From the NCBI GenBank assembly GCA_003342815.1, contig PTEX01000120.1, positions 1,144,560 to 1,208,559 on the forward strand: a DNA stretch of 64,000 nucleotides, written 5' to 3'. The notes under the pieces were generated by a model, which saw only the letters and a program-made list of their open reading frames with translations, was not told where the DNA came from and did no database searches. The position numbers and the translations under genes are program-made. Of the stretch, positions 1-12,739 are shown in pieces. Position 1 is the first letter of the stretch; every line of letters starts with the position of its first letter. Source of the stretch: Eudromia elegans. Taxonomy: Eukaryota; Chordata; Aves; Tinamiformes; Tinamidae.

Positions 1-2473
1 GAAACTAAGAACAAATAATGAATATTTTCAGAAGAAATATCAAACAAATATCCTTAAGTTCTACCATCCCTGGGGAGTGAGAGAGTAGCCACAGAGCCAA
101 GTACCCTTAGGAGTGTTTAGACTACTACTGCATAGCTGTGAATGAAGGGAAGATATTTCCTTTCCAGTCTGTGACAGCTATTTCAAATACACACATCCAG
201 CTAACACCTTTATCGTATTTTTAGGACTGTGGACAGGGGGGAAATTAGGATTCCAAATGATTCAATGTGAATCAAGTTGAAGCCATTTATTGCTAAGTTG
301 CACTGTTAATTATAACCACATAGCTTCTATACATGCAATCACGCTATATAGGATTGGTTAAGGTCCTTTTGCATGCTCTGTTCATGCACCATTAGTGCCT
401 TTCTGATAGGGTAAAGCCTTGCTATCACGTGAATCTCTCTATCTTCAGATTGGTGAGGCTTTTTATTCACATGGGCTGTAACTCCGGACCTACATCTGCT
501 TTTTTGTCGCTACTTCTTCAAACTTGTTTACTTCCCTTCTCAATGGCACAAACTTATCCTGTCAAGGTCAAATCCGTCTCCTACAGTGGACTACTTTACC
601 GTTTGTATTCAGAATTCTGTATCTCACAGACATGTTACAAGAATGCAGATTTCTTTCACTGAGCTACCCACATCTCCTAGCTTACTTGAAACATATGATT
701 TTGGAGTCTAATCTAAGGGAAGGACTTGCCTAGCAGACACCAGAGCAGTCGTGTTCAGTCCATTCATTATGAACTTAGAGTTTTACCTACTTTTATATGA
801 CTTAGAACTTCTTAAGAGGAAAGATCATCATGTAGAAGTCAGGTAAATCTAGACTTCAGAGAACAGCTCAGCAAAATTAAAGTTAATTTACAGAGGGGTT
901 CTCCAGCCTTCTTCACCCCTTGACTGAGGAGACACTTATTTCACTATGGCACACACTTGCGGCACTTGCAGTACTGCACTTGCAACACAGATTTATGGAA
1001 AATTAAAGTAGCTGAGCTACCACAGAGAAGGTTTATTCATCAGAGAGTGACATGATGCAGTGCTGTCATTCCCAGCAACAACTCAAAGAATCATCAAAGA
1101 AACCATGCAAGACACGCTGGGGCTCCCAGCTTTAATGAAATTTAACTGGTGGTTCTTCTTTAGGGAAACAGGTTCTCTGCATGTGTAGACCTATAGATAA
1201 TCATACCAGGCATTTTTATTGCAAAGGTAGGAGACCATTCTTCAGAAAGAACATAAAGACTCACCAAAAGAAAAAAGGCAGGGGAGACTGAATTGCTCAC
1301 AAATTTTGTACTCAGCAAGGGGAAGAAATCATGTTAGAGCTTACAGGGAAAGCTATGTTTTGGGATTTCTATCATTTTTGCATATACCTTGTCTTTTGCA
1401 GAATACAACCTTTATTCAAAACCTATAATACTTTAGAGTCACACAAGGTAGAATAAATTTTTTTTTCTTTTTACTAAGAGGGATTTTCAAGATCATTTCA
1501 TGCTCTCAGCAGCTCAGCTATGCAGATACACAGACAGCAATAGCAAGAAACAGTGCACTGATAAAACAAGCTCTCCACATTAATAAAAGCAGTTAGAAAT
1601 GACATGACTATGTTCTTAATTATAATAGCATCAGAACATAACATAAGCCCTTCACTCTGAGGATTTAAAATTTATTGTACATTAAAGCTAAGTACAACTT
1701 CAAAGTCAGCTTGTGCTTGTTTTGCTTCTAACTTTAGGTCTATTCTAAAGGCTTGCTCCTATCAGGAGCAGAGAAAGTTTTCCTCTCATTTGCTGTTGGA
1801 ATAAAGCATACCACAGTTTCATCAGTGGGTATGATTGCACATACAAATGGAGTCTTTGGGTGCCTCTAGCTTCATGTTGATAATTCAGCTTTGTATTACA
1901 TCTAGAATTGATTATCTAGTTTAACTTCCATATCTGGATTTCACTGAACAATTAACTTTGACTATGGTATTACTGATGGAAAGCTATAGCAATTTAATCC
2001 CTTCTGTTTGTTATTTCCTATCAGTTATTTAAACTCTGTGTATATAAACATTTGTGCTAACAGATCACTAGCTTTACAAATGAGTTTGGTAGTACAGTAA
2101 ATGAAGCTAGTTCCTTGACCAGATAATTTGCTTCAAAAGCATCCTCTCTACTCCTGGGATGTTTTGTGTGCTTTCTGAAAGCTTTTCGGAAATCTTCCTC
2201 TTGGTGATTAGCTTGAGGTCTTTTCTGTTTCATCTCATTAAAGTTCATATTCCTTATTCTAGTGATCTCTATTTGTGAAACATAATGCTGTGTTTCACTT
2301 GGCTCTTAGATATCCGTTCATCAGATATGCTAGTGGAGACTTTTTAGATGTTTTCCCCCCTAAACAACAAAAGGACAAAAAAAACACCATGAACCAAGCA
2401 ACCAACCAACCAACCAAACAAACTTATCTTTTCTTGGCTTTCTTGGCTTGTTTTACATAAAACCTGTATGACT
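1..2473. other. Downstream flank, no gene seen
   Basis: AT-rich sequence beyond the inferred end of the minus-strand gene. Short open frames at 429-733 and 2275-2460 have no splice or family support. No repeat family is recognised. Only simple A- and T-runs stand out. Confidence 0.6.
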
Positions 2474-2479
2474 TTTATT
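2474..2479 (-). terminator. Candidate poly(A) signal AATAAA
   Basis: The minus strand reads AATAAA about 190 bases after the stop codon of the 2667-2846 exon, a normal distance for a short 3' UTR. The hexamer is common in AT-rich DNA, so its position is the only support. Confidence 0.3.
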
Positions 2480-2666
2480 ACTTTTATAAAAGAGTTGGGG
2501 TTTTTTTGCAGCTATCTCAGATGTTCTGTATTAGTTAAAGAGCACTTTGGATGTAGACCATGTGTCTGCATAAAATTGTAAAAGGATTAACTTTGGTGAT
2601 TCCTTCTGTTTCAGCTATTATCAATGTTTCTTGTTTCAAAAATAGATAAAAAAAAAGCTTTTTCTA

Positions 2667-2846
2667 TTATTCTTCAGGAAATCCATAGTCTTTCCTTTGA
2701 CATTGGATGTTTTCCTTTATGTCACTTGTAGAAATGGAGTCAATTAACTGCAGATAATCAACAGTGCGTATGTTCACATAAGACAAGATGAGCTGTAAAG
2801 GACGTTTAACACTAAAGCTTTCCAAGTACTGCCATTCACTATGGTA
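2667..2846 (-). CDS. Candidate terminal coding exon with stop codon
   Basis: On the minus strand a pyrimidine-rich acceptor (CTTCTTTTTCTTGCAG) is followed at once by 59 open codons and TAA. The peptide starts YHSEWQYLESF, contains RPLQLILSYVNIRTVDYL and ends DYGFPEE. Its composition is balanced and unlike a translation of random AT-rich DNA. Two CpG sites (ACGTCC, ACGCAC) survive. The exon begins in phase 0, which matches the phase-0 end of the candidate exon at 8257-8374. No domain is recognised. It could be a chance open stretch, but acceptor, phase and composition agree. Confidence 0.5.
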   Translation of the reverse strand, partial: YHSEWQYLESFSVKRPLQLILSYVNIRTVDYLQLIDSISTSDIKENIQCQRKDYGFPEE

Positions 2847-5290
2847 CTGCAAGAAAAAGAAGTAATAACATATATATTTTTGTGCTATTCTAAATGGTTA
2901 ATAATTTATTTTCTTAAGCCTGTTTTCCTTACTGCCTTTTGTTTTTGTCTCAATGAGATGAAACCAGAGGTTGAAGTGCTGTACTGGAAGTATCTATGAG
3001 TGGAGAAAAACATGTTCAGGAGAAAAAAGTGTCGCGGGCATGATCACAGCTATGCAACTGCACATTTCAGTATCTTTGTTCATTCTCCAGAAAGAAACAG
3101 GAAACTCTTTGGCACCTAACAAGAGCACCAGCCCTCCAAAAAAAATGAACAGTTGTTTTGAAAAATCATGAAGAATTTGACTTAGAGTGAATGGAGTAGC
3201 CAATCACAACCAAAGCTATTCTCCATATTGAGCTCTTAATAATATTTAGCCTGTAGTGTTGGTTATAGTTGATAGAAAGTTATCTACCAATTTGGGAGAA
3301 TCAGTAGTTATACTTGGCTATCTGCAAAAGGCATCCCTGTACTTACAGTACTGTTCTATACCTTAAGAAATACAAAGAATCACATAGAAATGAACTAACA
3401 AAGACATGGGGACAAAGCTCCTTTTCAGTCTGCAGTATTTTTGTTCTCAAATGGAAATCCTTTTTTCATTTGCTCTGCTGATTTCTTTATATCATGTTTA
3501 CATGCAGTTCTCCTCTTAAGATTATCTATCTTCTTATCTGATTGTGTTTCCATCTCCTTTCTGCCATGAACTATATCATGCCAACCTTGTAAAACAGTCT
3601 GCTTCCTGTTCCTTCAACTAGTTCTGTGTTTCCTCTTTAGTTCTCCTATCTTCCTCTTGTATAGCAAATGTCTTTGGATGAGGTTTAAAATTACTTTCTT
3701 CTTATTCAGGTCTATCTTTAGGAATCACTTACATTATACTTTAAAAAAGATTCATTAATTCTGATAACATTGTTATTTTTGTTATTTATTTTTATATAGC
3801 AAAAAAGATTTAATTACAAGTCAGCCTGCCACAATTTATTTTAAAAGTAACCATGGAAATTGTATTGCTGTTTCCTACTATTTAGCTTCTCTATTATATC
3901 ATATCTGAAAAGATTATACTGAAGAAGCTTAGCCTAAAAGACTGAATTTTCTCATTGTATTTCCCATTTCAGTCTTTTCTGATGTTGCAAAATTACTTCT
4001 TGATAGAAAATATCCAGATCTTTGTTATTTGCTGTGCCATAATAGACAGAAAAGAGAGGAGTTTTGAATAATGGAGTCGACTGGTACTTGTGCATACGTG
4101 AACATTTCCACACAAGAGTCCAGGAATAAGAGAAATGGAATTTAACCCTTAGGTTTTATCTGAGCATTCAATCCATTATGTGTCTGAATTTGGATACACA
4201 TTGTCTTACCATATTTGAGTGCAAAGTAAGAATAAAGATCAATCACATTCAAATATTTTTTTCCATATAAATGAATTTTGAAACAAACAAAAATTTTCTT
4301 ACCTGCAAAATATTCTTAAAGATTTTTCCTTTTTTTAAGAATATACACCCACATGCAGACAGAAACATTGTCACCCAGACACAATTTCATTTATGCACAT
4401 TTTTAAAAGGGTAAAATACTATTTTTCTTTAGATATTAAGAAAAATGGCCTGTTCCATCTAGATATTTAACCAAACACTTATCTTTTTATAAGACTAAAG
4501 AAGGATAGATCACACATTTATTTTTCACTAGGTTCATTTTTAGTTTCCTCAGATGTTGCTGGAGACCTTCCTTAAATGTTAAAAGTCAAGTTTAATCCCA
4601 CAGGCCTAAGTTCTATCTTTTAACATGTGTGTTTGTGTGTGTGTGCATAGCATTTCCTTTCATAAATGAAGATCTCTGTGCCAATATCCTACTGACAATA
4701 GTATATTTTGTGATATTGATTATGATTTACTGATAATACTATATGTTAAGATGAAAGGGAAGAGCACTGTCTGCTTATACAGAAAAATTCAGAAAAAACT
4801 TAAAATATAATTCCACTCAGTGCTACATCCATGTCTGCTTGTCCTCAGACTGGTTTCATCTGTGCATGTGTTTGCTTAGATTAAAACCCTTCATGAACGC
4901 TATTAGTCCCAGCAAGATGTTTACAGTGAAAATGAAGCTTAGGTACAAAATGGAAGTGAACTCTTAATACTGGTAAAGAATCAAATGATGTCTTTGCTAA
5001 ATCACTCTCAGGTGTTCTGAAGTCCCTGCTCTTCACTGTTTTTCCACATACTGTTCAGGGTAACCTTACTTTGGCAGAAAGAAGGGTGCTCCAGAAGGTC
5101 TCCACTAAGGTGTGCAAGAGCTCTGCTTCTTTAGTGGTGCACCTACACACTTCTGGGAAGGTAAATAGGGCTACATCCAAAAATGAACTCTGAAGGCATT
5201 CTCATTTTAAGGTTTCCTGATTGAGGTTTTTCAAAAGCCTGTCTTAAATAGCTCAGTTTCCTACTTAAGAAACAGAGATATAGAGGTAGA
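2847..5290. other. Inferred intron, no gene seen
   Basis: AT-rich sequence. A splice-like segment near 3350-3430 on the minus strand (83 bases, one open frame) would break the phase between the 8257 and 2667 exons, so I do not annotate it. No repeat family is recognised apart from a (TG)n run at 4626-4645. Confidence 0.5.
4626..4645. repeat. (TG)n microsatellite
   Basis: About ten TG units with one interruption, directly readable. Confidence 0.85.
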
Positions 5291-5294
5291 GATG

Positions 5295-5845
5295 ATCTAC
5301 TCAGACCTGGTGAGGCCGCAGCTCGAGTACTGTGTGCAGTTCTGGGCTCCCCAGTGCAGGAGGGACGTGGAGCTGCTAGAGAGAGTGTAGCGCAGGGCCA
5401 CAAAGATGATTAGGGGCCTGGAACATCTGCCCTATGAGCAAAGGCTGAGAGAGCTGGGCCTCTTCAGCCTGGAGAAGAGAAGACTGAGAGGGGACCTGAT
5501 TAATGTATATAAATATCTCAAGAAAGGGAGTGAGGAGGATGGGGCTGGCCTCTTCTCAGTGGTGGCCAGTGATAGAACTAGAGGAAACGGCCACAAATTG
5601 AGGCACCAAAAGTTCCACAGGAACTTGAGAAAAAATTTCTTAACAGTGAGGGTGACAGAGCACTGGAACAGGCTGCCCAGAGAGGTGGTGGAGTCTCCTT
5701 CTCTGGAGATCTTCAAAACCCGCCTGGACATCACCCTGTGCCACATGCTCTAGGAGACTCTGCGTGTGCAGGGGGGTTGGACTAGATGACCTATAGAGGT
5801 CCCTTCCAACCCTAGCCATTCTATGATTCTATGATTCTATATCCA
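5295..5845 (+). mobile_element. CR1 LINE, 5'-truncated 3' end
   Basis: The C-terminal part of CR1 ORF2 is read on the plus strand, from a segment matching the [19 protein letters not shown] region near 5297 to an open 115-codon stretch at 5406-5753. That stretch includes [12 protein letters not shown]-like, [20 protein letters not shown] and [17 protein letters not shown]. The 3' UTR follows (GGTTGGACTAGATGACCT) and ends in ATTCTATG repeats at 5818-5842. The upstream frame has an in-frame stop (GAGTGTAGCGCAG). The tail signature CTGCGTGTGCAGGGGGG is shared with the copies at 22.7, 23.5 and 46.3 kb. Non-autonomous fossil. Confidence 0.95.
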
Positions 5846-8256
5846 AGAAAACTAGATATTCATAGAAAGACTCCTTTTAGTAGGTGGTGAACCAAAACCT
5901 ACCCCTGCTCCCAGGCTATACAATAAGTATGAAGTTGTGGAAGTCCTCTTTTTCCCTTTTCCTTTCCTTTCCCCTGTGTGTCTTGGATTTTTTCAGCACT
6001 TTGTTATAACTGTAACTGGAGGATCAAAAAGCGCTTCTAACTCAGAAAAATCTGTCAGTCTGACTTTCTCCTGTGGGGAAGGGCAAGCAAATTTGCACAC
6101 TTTCTAAGGAAAAGCAGGATCTGAATGAATTTCCCATGTCCCTAGACAAGCACACCAAACCTGCAGTCATGGTTAAAAGGGAGTATGATCAGAACCACTG
6201 CTCCACATTGCCACAAAAGGTCAGTGGTGACTACTGCATCTTTTTATGGAGTCCATTTCTGTAGAGAACTGAGGACATCTAGCAGACTAAACTGGTGATG
6301 GAAGACTCCATTTGCATTATGCTGGATAGTGTAAAATACATTTTTGAGAGATAGAATTGACTAATTTCTTCCAAAGATAGAATGAAAAATATATACAAGG
6401 AAAAAAAATGTGATATGTGCTAATTTTTTTTTTCTCCAATATACTCTCTATATTATAACTACTATGTCTTAGTTTACATCTTGGGAAAACAGTGCTACTT
6501 ACAGTCTAATTCAAATTATCTCAGAAATTAAGTCTTCAGCACATTTGCAAGTCACAGTAGAAAAATGACAGATGCAATGGGCTTTCATATAGGCTGTGCT
6601 GCTACATAATTGTTGTGTGCAATATAATTTATTTTGCTGAAACATATTATGTGTATCATAGACTCACTAATTATTATTGGCTACTTCAGCTTTGCCAGCT
6701 CTATAAGCAGGAGTTATCTTCTCTAAAAAGTGAGAAATAAATTGTATTTATTATTTTAAATTATCATAAAGTTTTATTCTAGGACAACAACAGAAACCTA
6801 AGAGACAGAGTTATTTTAATATTTTGTCCCTGCTTGAACAGAGTGGCTGGATTAGATGATCTCTAGAGGTCTCTTCCAACCTTGACCATTCTGTGATTAT
6901 TTGATAATCAAAAGCATGTTAAAATAAGCCAATGAAATAAACAAGAAATGTATCTGAATGAGATAAATATTTATGTAACATACACATTGATAAGCAACAA
7001 ACTAGTATAGAAAACCTGCGTATTTTATCTTCTTTACAAATTAGCTTTATTTAGGTAATTATGATTTTCATAATTCACTGCACTTTCAGGTTGTAACATT
7101 GTTTTTAGGATGCTAACAGCATAGAAAAATATATCATTATTATGCAAACATGAATCTATGTTTCCATATTAGTAGCAAAATTTATCAAATTAAGTGAGCC
7201 CTTTTTTTGGATGAAGGGTAATGAAGATCAGTGACATTTTGTCTTCAGTAATGATTTTTCTCTAATTAATTTTCTCAGTATATTTCTAGCTGATATCAAA
7301 GCTCCTAGCAACAATGAGACTGTGTCACTGGACTGTTTTCACTGCATATCCCACTAGATTTGATTTGCAGTTCAATATAATACTACTCTGTCCTTGATCA
7401 TCTAATTGCATGAGATATTTTTCCATTTTTCATGTTCAGGAAAACAAGCATTTTTTGAAAACAGATTTGCTCTTAACAATATTACAATCCAAACAAAGGT
7501 AAATTCCCTTAGGCCATTAATTTTATGTTAATCAAATTGCAATTACTTTTCAATTTTAGCTGTAACATGTAATCTTTAATTAAATACTAAACAGATTTGC
7601 CAACATGTTGATTCCATAAGACAGAAGTGACACTGAACAATTTACTCTACTGTTTCTTTTGAACAAATTTTGAGAAGGAACACTATTTAAATATCTTGTA
7701 AATAACAGTTTGGTGCTTAAACATGCCTATTTATTTATTTATTTTGACTATTTCTGGCTTAAGCTTGCCCTTGTTTTAGGATTTTAGAAATATTATAAGC
7801 TCAGGTAAAATTTCAAAAATTATTAACTCTATTGCTTAGATGATTGTACAGTGGATGAAACATTTGAGAGCTCATAGGATAAATATACATCTTGGCTCTG
7901 CAATGCTCTCCTCTGTAGCCTTCAGAAAACTTCTTCATCAATATTTCTCCATTTCCCTTTTTGTGTAAAAGAGATCACAGGCCCCTACTTTGCCAGACTG
8001 TCTGCTACCTCCTCTGGAGATTTTTCACTGGTCCTGGGAGAAATTCTAACTGAATGCAAGTTTATGAATGTCTATCTACAAACGTTTTGAGGTACATTTT
8101 GGCGAAACAGATTGGTGAACAAACACCTTTATGAATATTAAAGATCCACATACACGTATATATACATATACACATCCACCCAGGATGTAAAATATGTTTT
8201 CATATACATCAGTGTTCTAGGATAAGCTCTAGCAGTTCCTTAGAATTTGTTCTTAC
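5846..8256. other. Inferred intron, only a CR1 tail
   Basis: AT-rich DNA with no supported gene. The only recognisable element is the CR1 tail at 6820-6905. Confidence 0.6.
6820..6905 (+). mobile_element. CR1 LINE 3' tail
   Basis: Only the last ~85 bases of CR1 remain: CCTGCTTGAACAGAGTGGCTGG, then GATTAGATGATCTCTAGAGG and CCAACCTTGACCATTCTGTG. It is an extremely 5'-truncated copy of the CCTGCTTGAGCAG subfamily type. Confidence 0.85.
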
Positions 8257-8374
8257 TTTGCCGGCAGTAGCATGAAGTTGTTGGAGGATTTTTTCTTCTA
8301 AATCTGAGGGCCAAATTTCTTCTCTCATGCTCTTTGCCTTGCTCTTTTTCACTGATGGCAATTCTACATCATAC
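8257..8374 (-). CDS. Candidate internal coding exon (118 bp)
   Basis: On the minus strand the acceptor TGTCATTTTTTCAG precedes G plus 39 open codons, ending AAA|GTAAGA, a good donor. The peptide starts YDVELPSVKKSK, contains REEIWPSDLEEKILQQL and ends HATAGK. It is charged, probably helical in its second half, and has no recognised family. It needs two bases from the preceding exon, exactly what 17929-18002 supplies (AG plus G gives Arg), and it ends in phase 0 as 2667-2846 requires. If the donor were not used, the frame would stay open for 16 more codons to a stop, so it could instead be a terminal exon. Confidence 0.5.
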
Positions 8375-9523
8375 CTGAAAAAATGACATAGGTATGTTTC
8401 ACATACGATGCACACTTACACTTCATTTTCATTGCATTCCCTAAAACTGTTTTTAGCCAGATCCCAGAGCTATATATCCTTAATGATCTGTAGAGTCCCT
8501 ACTTATCAAAGGTTACTATGCTTTTAAAACAGGCATATCACTTAAATGCCTATTAATTCAGTCAGAAAGAATCTTCTCATAGATTAGGTGATCATATGCC
8601 CAAACTATTAATAGGTGTATGCTATATATATTATAACGACATTTTTATTAACAGCTGTGATACTTCACCCATATACTATTACTTAATGTGGCTGCTGAGC
8701 AAGCAAGTGAATTGCTGACTCACATTCAAATGATAATTCATTAATTTTGTCTCAGAATATTCTTTTAAAATCCTTAAGATTGGGCTTTCAGAATCTGTTC
8801 ACAGTGCCAGCAAAGACAGAGGCAGATCTAACTAGGTATTTTCTGGTTTATCGGATTATGGGGATAGCCTGAGACTACTGAGATCAGTCCACATTGATTT
8901 GTTGCTAATAAATGTCAAAACTTGACAAAAGTTCACCTTTTTCTCCCCCTACCTTTTAAAGCTATGATTACATTGATAAACACTGAACAAACTGAACACA
9001 AACACTGATTCTCTAGGCAGTTATGGAGCTTATGCTCCACCTTTGAGATATCTGAACTAGTTATATAGCAGGGAAAGTGTCTGTATTTCATTATCAAGCA
9101 TTCAAATCATTCATCGTCCTTTCTGAAAGTGGTAAGACATTCGAGGCATGCATTATTGATAATGACAATAGACAGTGTATAAATTCCATTCATTTCATTT
9201 AGTACTCAGTTTTGATTACAGGTGACATACCTGGTTAATACCTGGATTACCTGTGACATAGTGGAGTCAGATTTTTTTATATATATTTTTCTAATCTTAA
9301 AAGTGCTCACAAATTACGATAATTAAACTTCATATTTATGAACTTAAATAAAGACTACAAAAGTCCTGACTTTTATTATTTATCGAATAAATCTAGAGAG
9401 GTAAAAAATAGTTTGCTTCTTCAGTAAGCGTTTAGATATGCATGAAAAGGAAAGAACTTGAATACAGTGAAACAGCAAACAGTGAAAATTATTATTCCAA
9501 AAGGTTATAAAAGAAGACAAGAA

Positions 9524-9592
9524 GCTTTTTTCTTTTTTATCATCTTTTATCATCTTTCTTTTTTATCATCATCTTTTTTATCATCTATCATC
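9524..9592. repeat. Imperfect TTTTATCATC decamer repeat
   Basis: Five to six imperfect copies of TTTTATCATC, with T-run length variation between units. It creates a long but meaningless Phe/Leu/Ser-rich open frame on the plus strand. Confidence 0.8.
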
Positions 9593-10625
9593 ACTCTATT
9601 TCTGATTTGGTTTTGTTTGGTTTCTACCTTCTTTATTGTGTTGCCTTAGGCTATAATGAACTTTGGCAAGATATTTATTATGTAGAAACATTTATATACA
9701 GAAAGTAGAGTAAAAACATATTTGAACCCTAGTTTATTTTAGTTTTAGGCAAAATCATTATATCATTAAATAATAAAGAATTATATTGGAGCATATGACA
9801 CTGAAATCTGACTAACAGACCTCTAGGTTAAGGGTAGAGGATAATATGTGGAGAATAGCATATATTTCTTTATTTACAAACCTGTGTATTTTCCTTACTA
9901 GTAAATAGTTCTACAGTGATCTTTCTTGCTAGTATGTTTGTAGTGCTTCTGTTGAAGCCTGAAAAGGATCTTCTAAATTCTTAGAGATTGAATTTAGCAC
10001 TGAATTAATATTTGAATGTGTGATCCGATAAATAGCTATTTACAATATGAAAATAGCTTCACACTATTTTAAGAACAATTCTTTCATTGTCATAAGACTT
10101 GTTGGGTATATGTTGTAAGTGTCCTATTTAGTTACTTATTTTCATTTACTTCATTTGCACTGCTGTTTTCTAGACTTGAACATAGCCCTAAGTGAGCCTT
10201 AAGTCCTCTTCTTCCAATATCTCTGACATTTATGATTCTAGTCCTGCTCAGCTCTGAGGTCTAGCTCTGCACAATAAATTTCCTCTAAGAGGCATGCATG
10301 GTTTACCCCCTCCTGCTGTTCACTTGGCATGTCATGGATTGCTAATCAGTGGGGTTTTTTCTTTTTTTTCCCCTCGATACTTTTATAAGAATACATTGTC
10401 TGGATTTTTTAGCTAATATACCTTATTTTAGGTGTCCTGTGTTTCTTGTGTGTGTTTTTGGGGTTTTTTTTTTATACTAAATACTAGCAGGCATGCTTGA
10501 TGCGACTTAATCTTCTACATGTATCATTATAATTCTTTATCCTTCACCAAAACAGGCAACATTACCACAGATAGTTGTGAATAGTAGTGGATAATGGCTA
10601 GCATCCTGGTCAATCCTTTAAGATG

Positions 10626-10646
10626 AAAAAAAAAAAAAAAAAAAAA
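10626..10646. repeat. (A)21 run
   Basis: Uninterrupted 21-A tract. No retrosequence is recognised immediately upstream. Confidence 0.9.
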
Positions 10647-11477
10647 GAGCACCTACTACATGCCAGATGAAACAATACATTTTAGCCAAAAAGCCTTTTC
10701 ACAGTTCTGATGAACCTCACATTAATTTTTCTACTTCAATTCCTCTTTGAAATGTACCGTATCCATAATATGAGCCATCTATTCTTAAATCATTCAAGGG
10801 CATCCTTTTAAGTGCTGCAAACTTTTCTTGTCTCTGCAGACTCTTCCTTTTTAAACGTTTTTCTACAAAAGTATATTGTAACATATTTTTATTCGTCTAT
10901 TTCAAGCAGTGTTTTCTCACACAATGTACAAAGAAGCAGTGAGAAAATGGCAGTGGTCATGTGTGACTGAGGAAAACTGATACGAGCACTCCTGAGGCTG
11001 CTGTACTTCAATGTATTTGAAAGTTTGCTTTGATAAAAGATAAAGTGACCAAAGTTCAAATTTTGTGATCAGAGGCACAAAAAGAGGGTATCTTCTGATA
11101 AGCTTCACTTGTTAGCTTTAAGATGCACACACAGGCTGTCAGAGGTGCCAGCACGGCTAAGCTGGATAAGGAAATGAGTGACATCAAGAAAATGAGGTGC
11201 ACAAGAAAGTCAGACAGGAAATATATGAGCACTTGTCAAGGCTGGGAATCATTGGAGAACCGAGTAGGCTTTGATATGCCTAACTGATTTGTGCAAGAAA
11301 TATTTTACAGGCATCCATGGCACAGTGTAATATAAGATGTCTCCCCAGGCTGGTAATGCTTGTAGCAAAAAGGTAGAATCACCCAATAGAGAGGTTAGAG
11401 CATGGGCTCACCTGCCTCTGTTCACTCCAATGAACTCTTATTTTACAGGCGGCATTCATGAAACCATGCTATCTGAA

Positions 11478-11800
11478 TTACAGAATTAAGGTAAAATTCA
11501 GCCTGGAAAGGACTTCTGAAAGCCTACTTAGGTTCTAACCTCCAGCTCAAAGCAGTATTCAGAGTCGGAGCAGTTCCCTCAGCCTCTCCTCCTGCATGTA
11601 CTTCAGGCCCTCACCATCTCATGTGGCCCTTCACAAGACTTTCACCAGTGTGTCAACATCTTTCCTTCTCTGCATGGCCCCAGATTGGATATTCTACTCC
11701 AGATATGACCTTGCAAGTGACATGTGAACACAATGACTCTCTTTTGACCTGCCGGTCATGCAACGTATCCTGGTACGCTCTTAGTGCTCCTCACCAAAAG
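11478..11800 (-). mobile_element. Old diverged CR1 LINE fragment
   Basis: In the minus orientation the order of motifs follows CR1: a degraded tail (CAGAATTAAGG, then CCTGGAAAGGACTTCTGAAAG), then CCTCAGCCTCTCCTCCTGCA, CAGGCCCTCACCATCTC, then CCCCAGATTGGATATTCTACTCCAGATATGACCTT, which parallels the CR1 'cccagaactg..cacagtactc..ggc' segment. Divergence is high, consistent with a much older copy than those at 5.3 or 23 kb. The 5' end is approximate. Confidence 0.6.
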
Positions 11801-11828
11801 ATGCAATGCAAGAAGCTGAATAGATTTG

Positions 11829-11884
11829 TTGGTGTTTCTTTCAGCCATTCTTTCACTATTCTCTTGGTGTTTCTTTCAGCCATT
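11829..11884. repeat. 21-bp direct repeat, 35-bp period
   Basis: TTGGTGTTTCTTTCAGCCATT occurs at 11829-11849 and again, identical, at 11864-11884. It lies just beyond the old CR1 fragment. Confidence 0.85.
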
Positions 11885-12715
11885 TTTTAACAAGTCCCTC
11901 TCAAATCAGAAATGAGGTAATTACCCATTTAAACCTAAACTACTCTCCCGGAAAGGAGAGAGGAAAGCTGGCACCTATACGAAGCCAATAATTAATATGG
12001 TGCTTAAACCCTAACACCTGTAACATAAAAGCTTCAGTAATTTAAGGTGTGATAACAGGGTTCTTACCTAATCCTACTGGTTTTTGAATGAGGGCTTTCT
12101 CAAATGAGATGATCTTTAGGCTTATGAATAATTTCACTTTGGTCTCTATCTGCACGGGGGGCTACTTTTATGTGACTGACTGATCAGTAATTTTCTCTCA
12201 TTTCCCATTTGTTGTTGTGTGAGATGTCTGTCTAAATAGTCAGCAGTCTAAGCAGCTTTCATTTATTATAGACCATCTTTCATTTGTAAAGATTATTTTG
12301 AAATCAGTAGGCTACACTGTTTAAACCTTTCTAGGTTCCCTAAATGTAAAGTGGATACAAAAATGAGAAGTGTAACTTTTGGTGTGTTCTTTACAGTATC
12401 ATATCTTTTTATTTGTTCAGGAGGCACATTATTTGCTAGAAACACTGCAACTCCTGTTCCATCTCTTTAAAACAAATAATGGCCATGCATTGTCTGCATG
12501 GGTCTCAACAACATTTAGTTTCCCTGTTAGCGTATACTGAATCATTGAGGAAAGGAACTTGATAAACAGTCTTGGAAACATGAGAAGAACATTTTAAAAC
12601 ATCAAGTTTTATAACTGGGAGCTGATCACACCTAAAATGAAGATTTACCTATCACTTCAGTGTAATCCTATCTGTGTCTCTCACAAACTGATTAATTGTC
12701 TCATTTCATTCTGTC

Positions 12716-12739
12716 TTTTATTTATTTATTTATTTATTT
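12716..12739. repeat. (TTTA)n microsatellite
   Basis: About six TTTA units, directly readable. Confidence 0.85.

Larger units (their letters stand above)
8375..11477. other. Inferred intron, no gene seen
   Basis: AT-rich DNA with short simple repeats only (9524-9592 and an A-run at 10626-10646). No supported coding frame. Confidence 0.6.

Noticed and set aside
3349-3431. Minus-strand 83-bp open segment ending TACT|GTAAGTAC
   Set aside because: It would push the terminal exon into a frame with an early stop; its acceptor lacks a pyrimidine tract.
5143-5746. Minus-strand open frames opposite the CR1 at 5.3 kb, and similar ones opposite the other CR1 copies
   Set aside because: They are antisense shadows of CR1 ORF2.
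12066-12147. Minus-strand 82-bp open segment ending GGATTAG|GTAAGA
   Set aside because: Phase conflict with the same exon pair, and an acceptor of only moderate quality.
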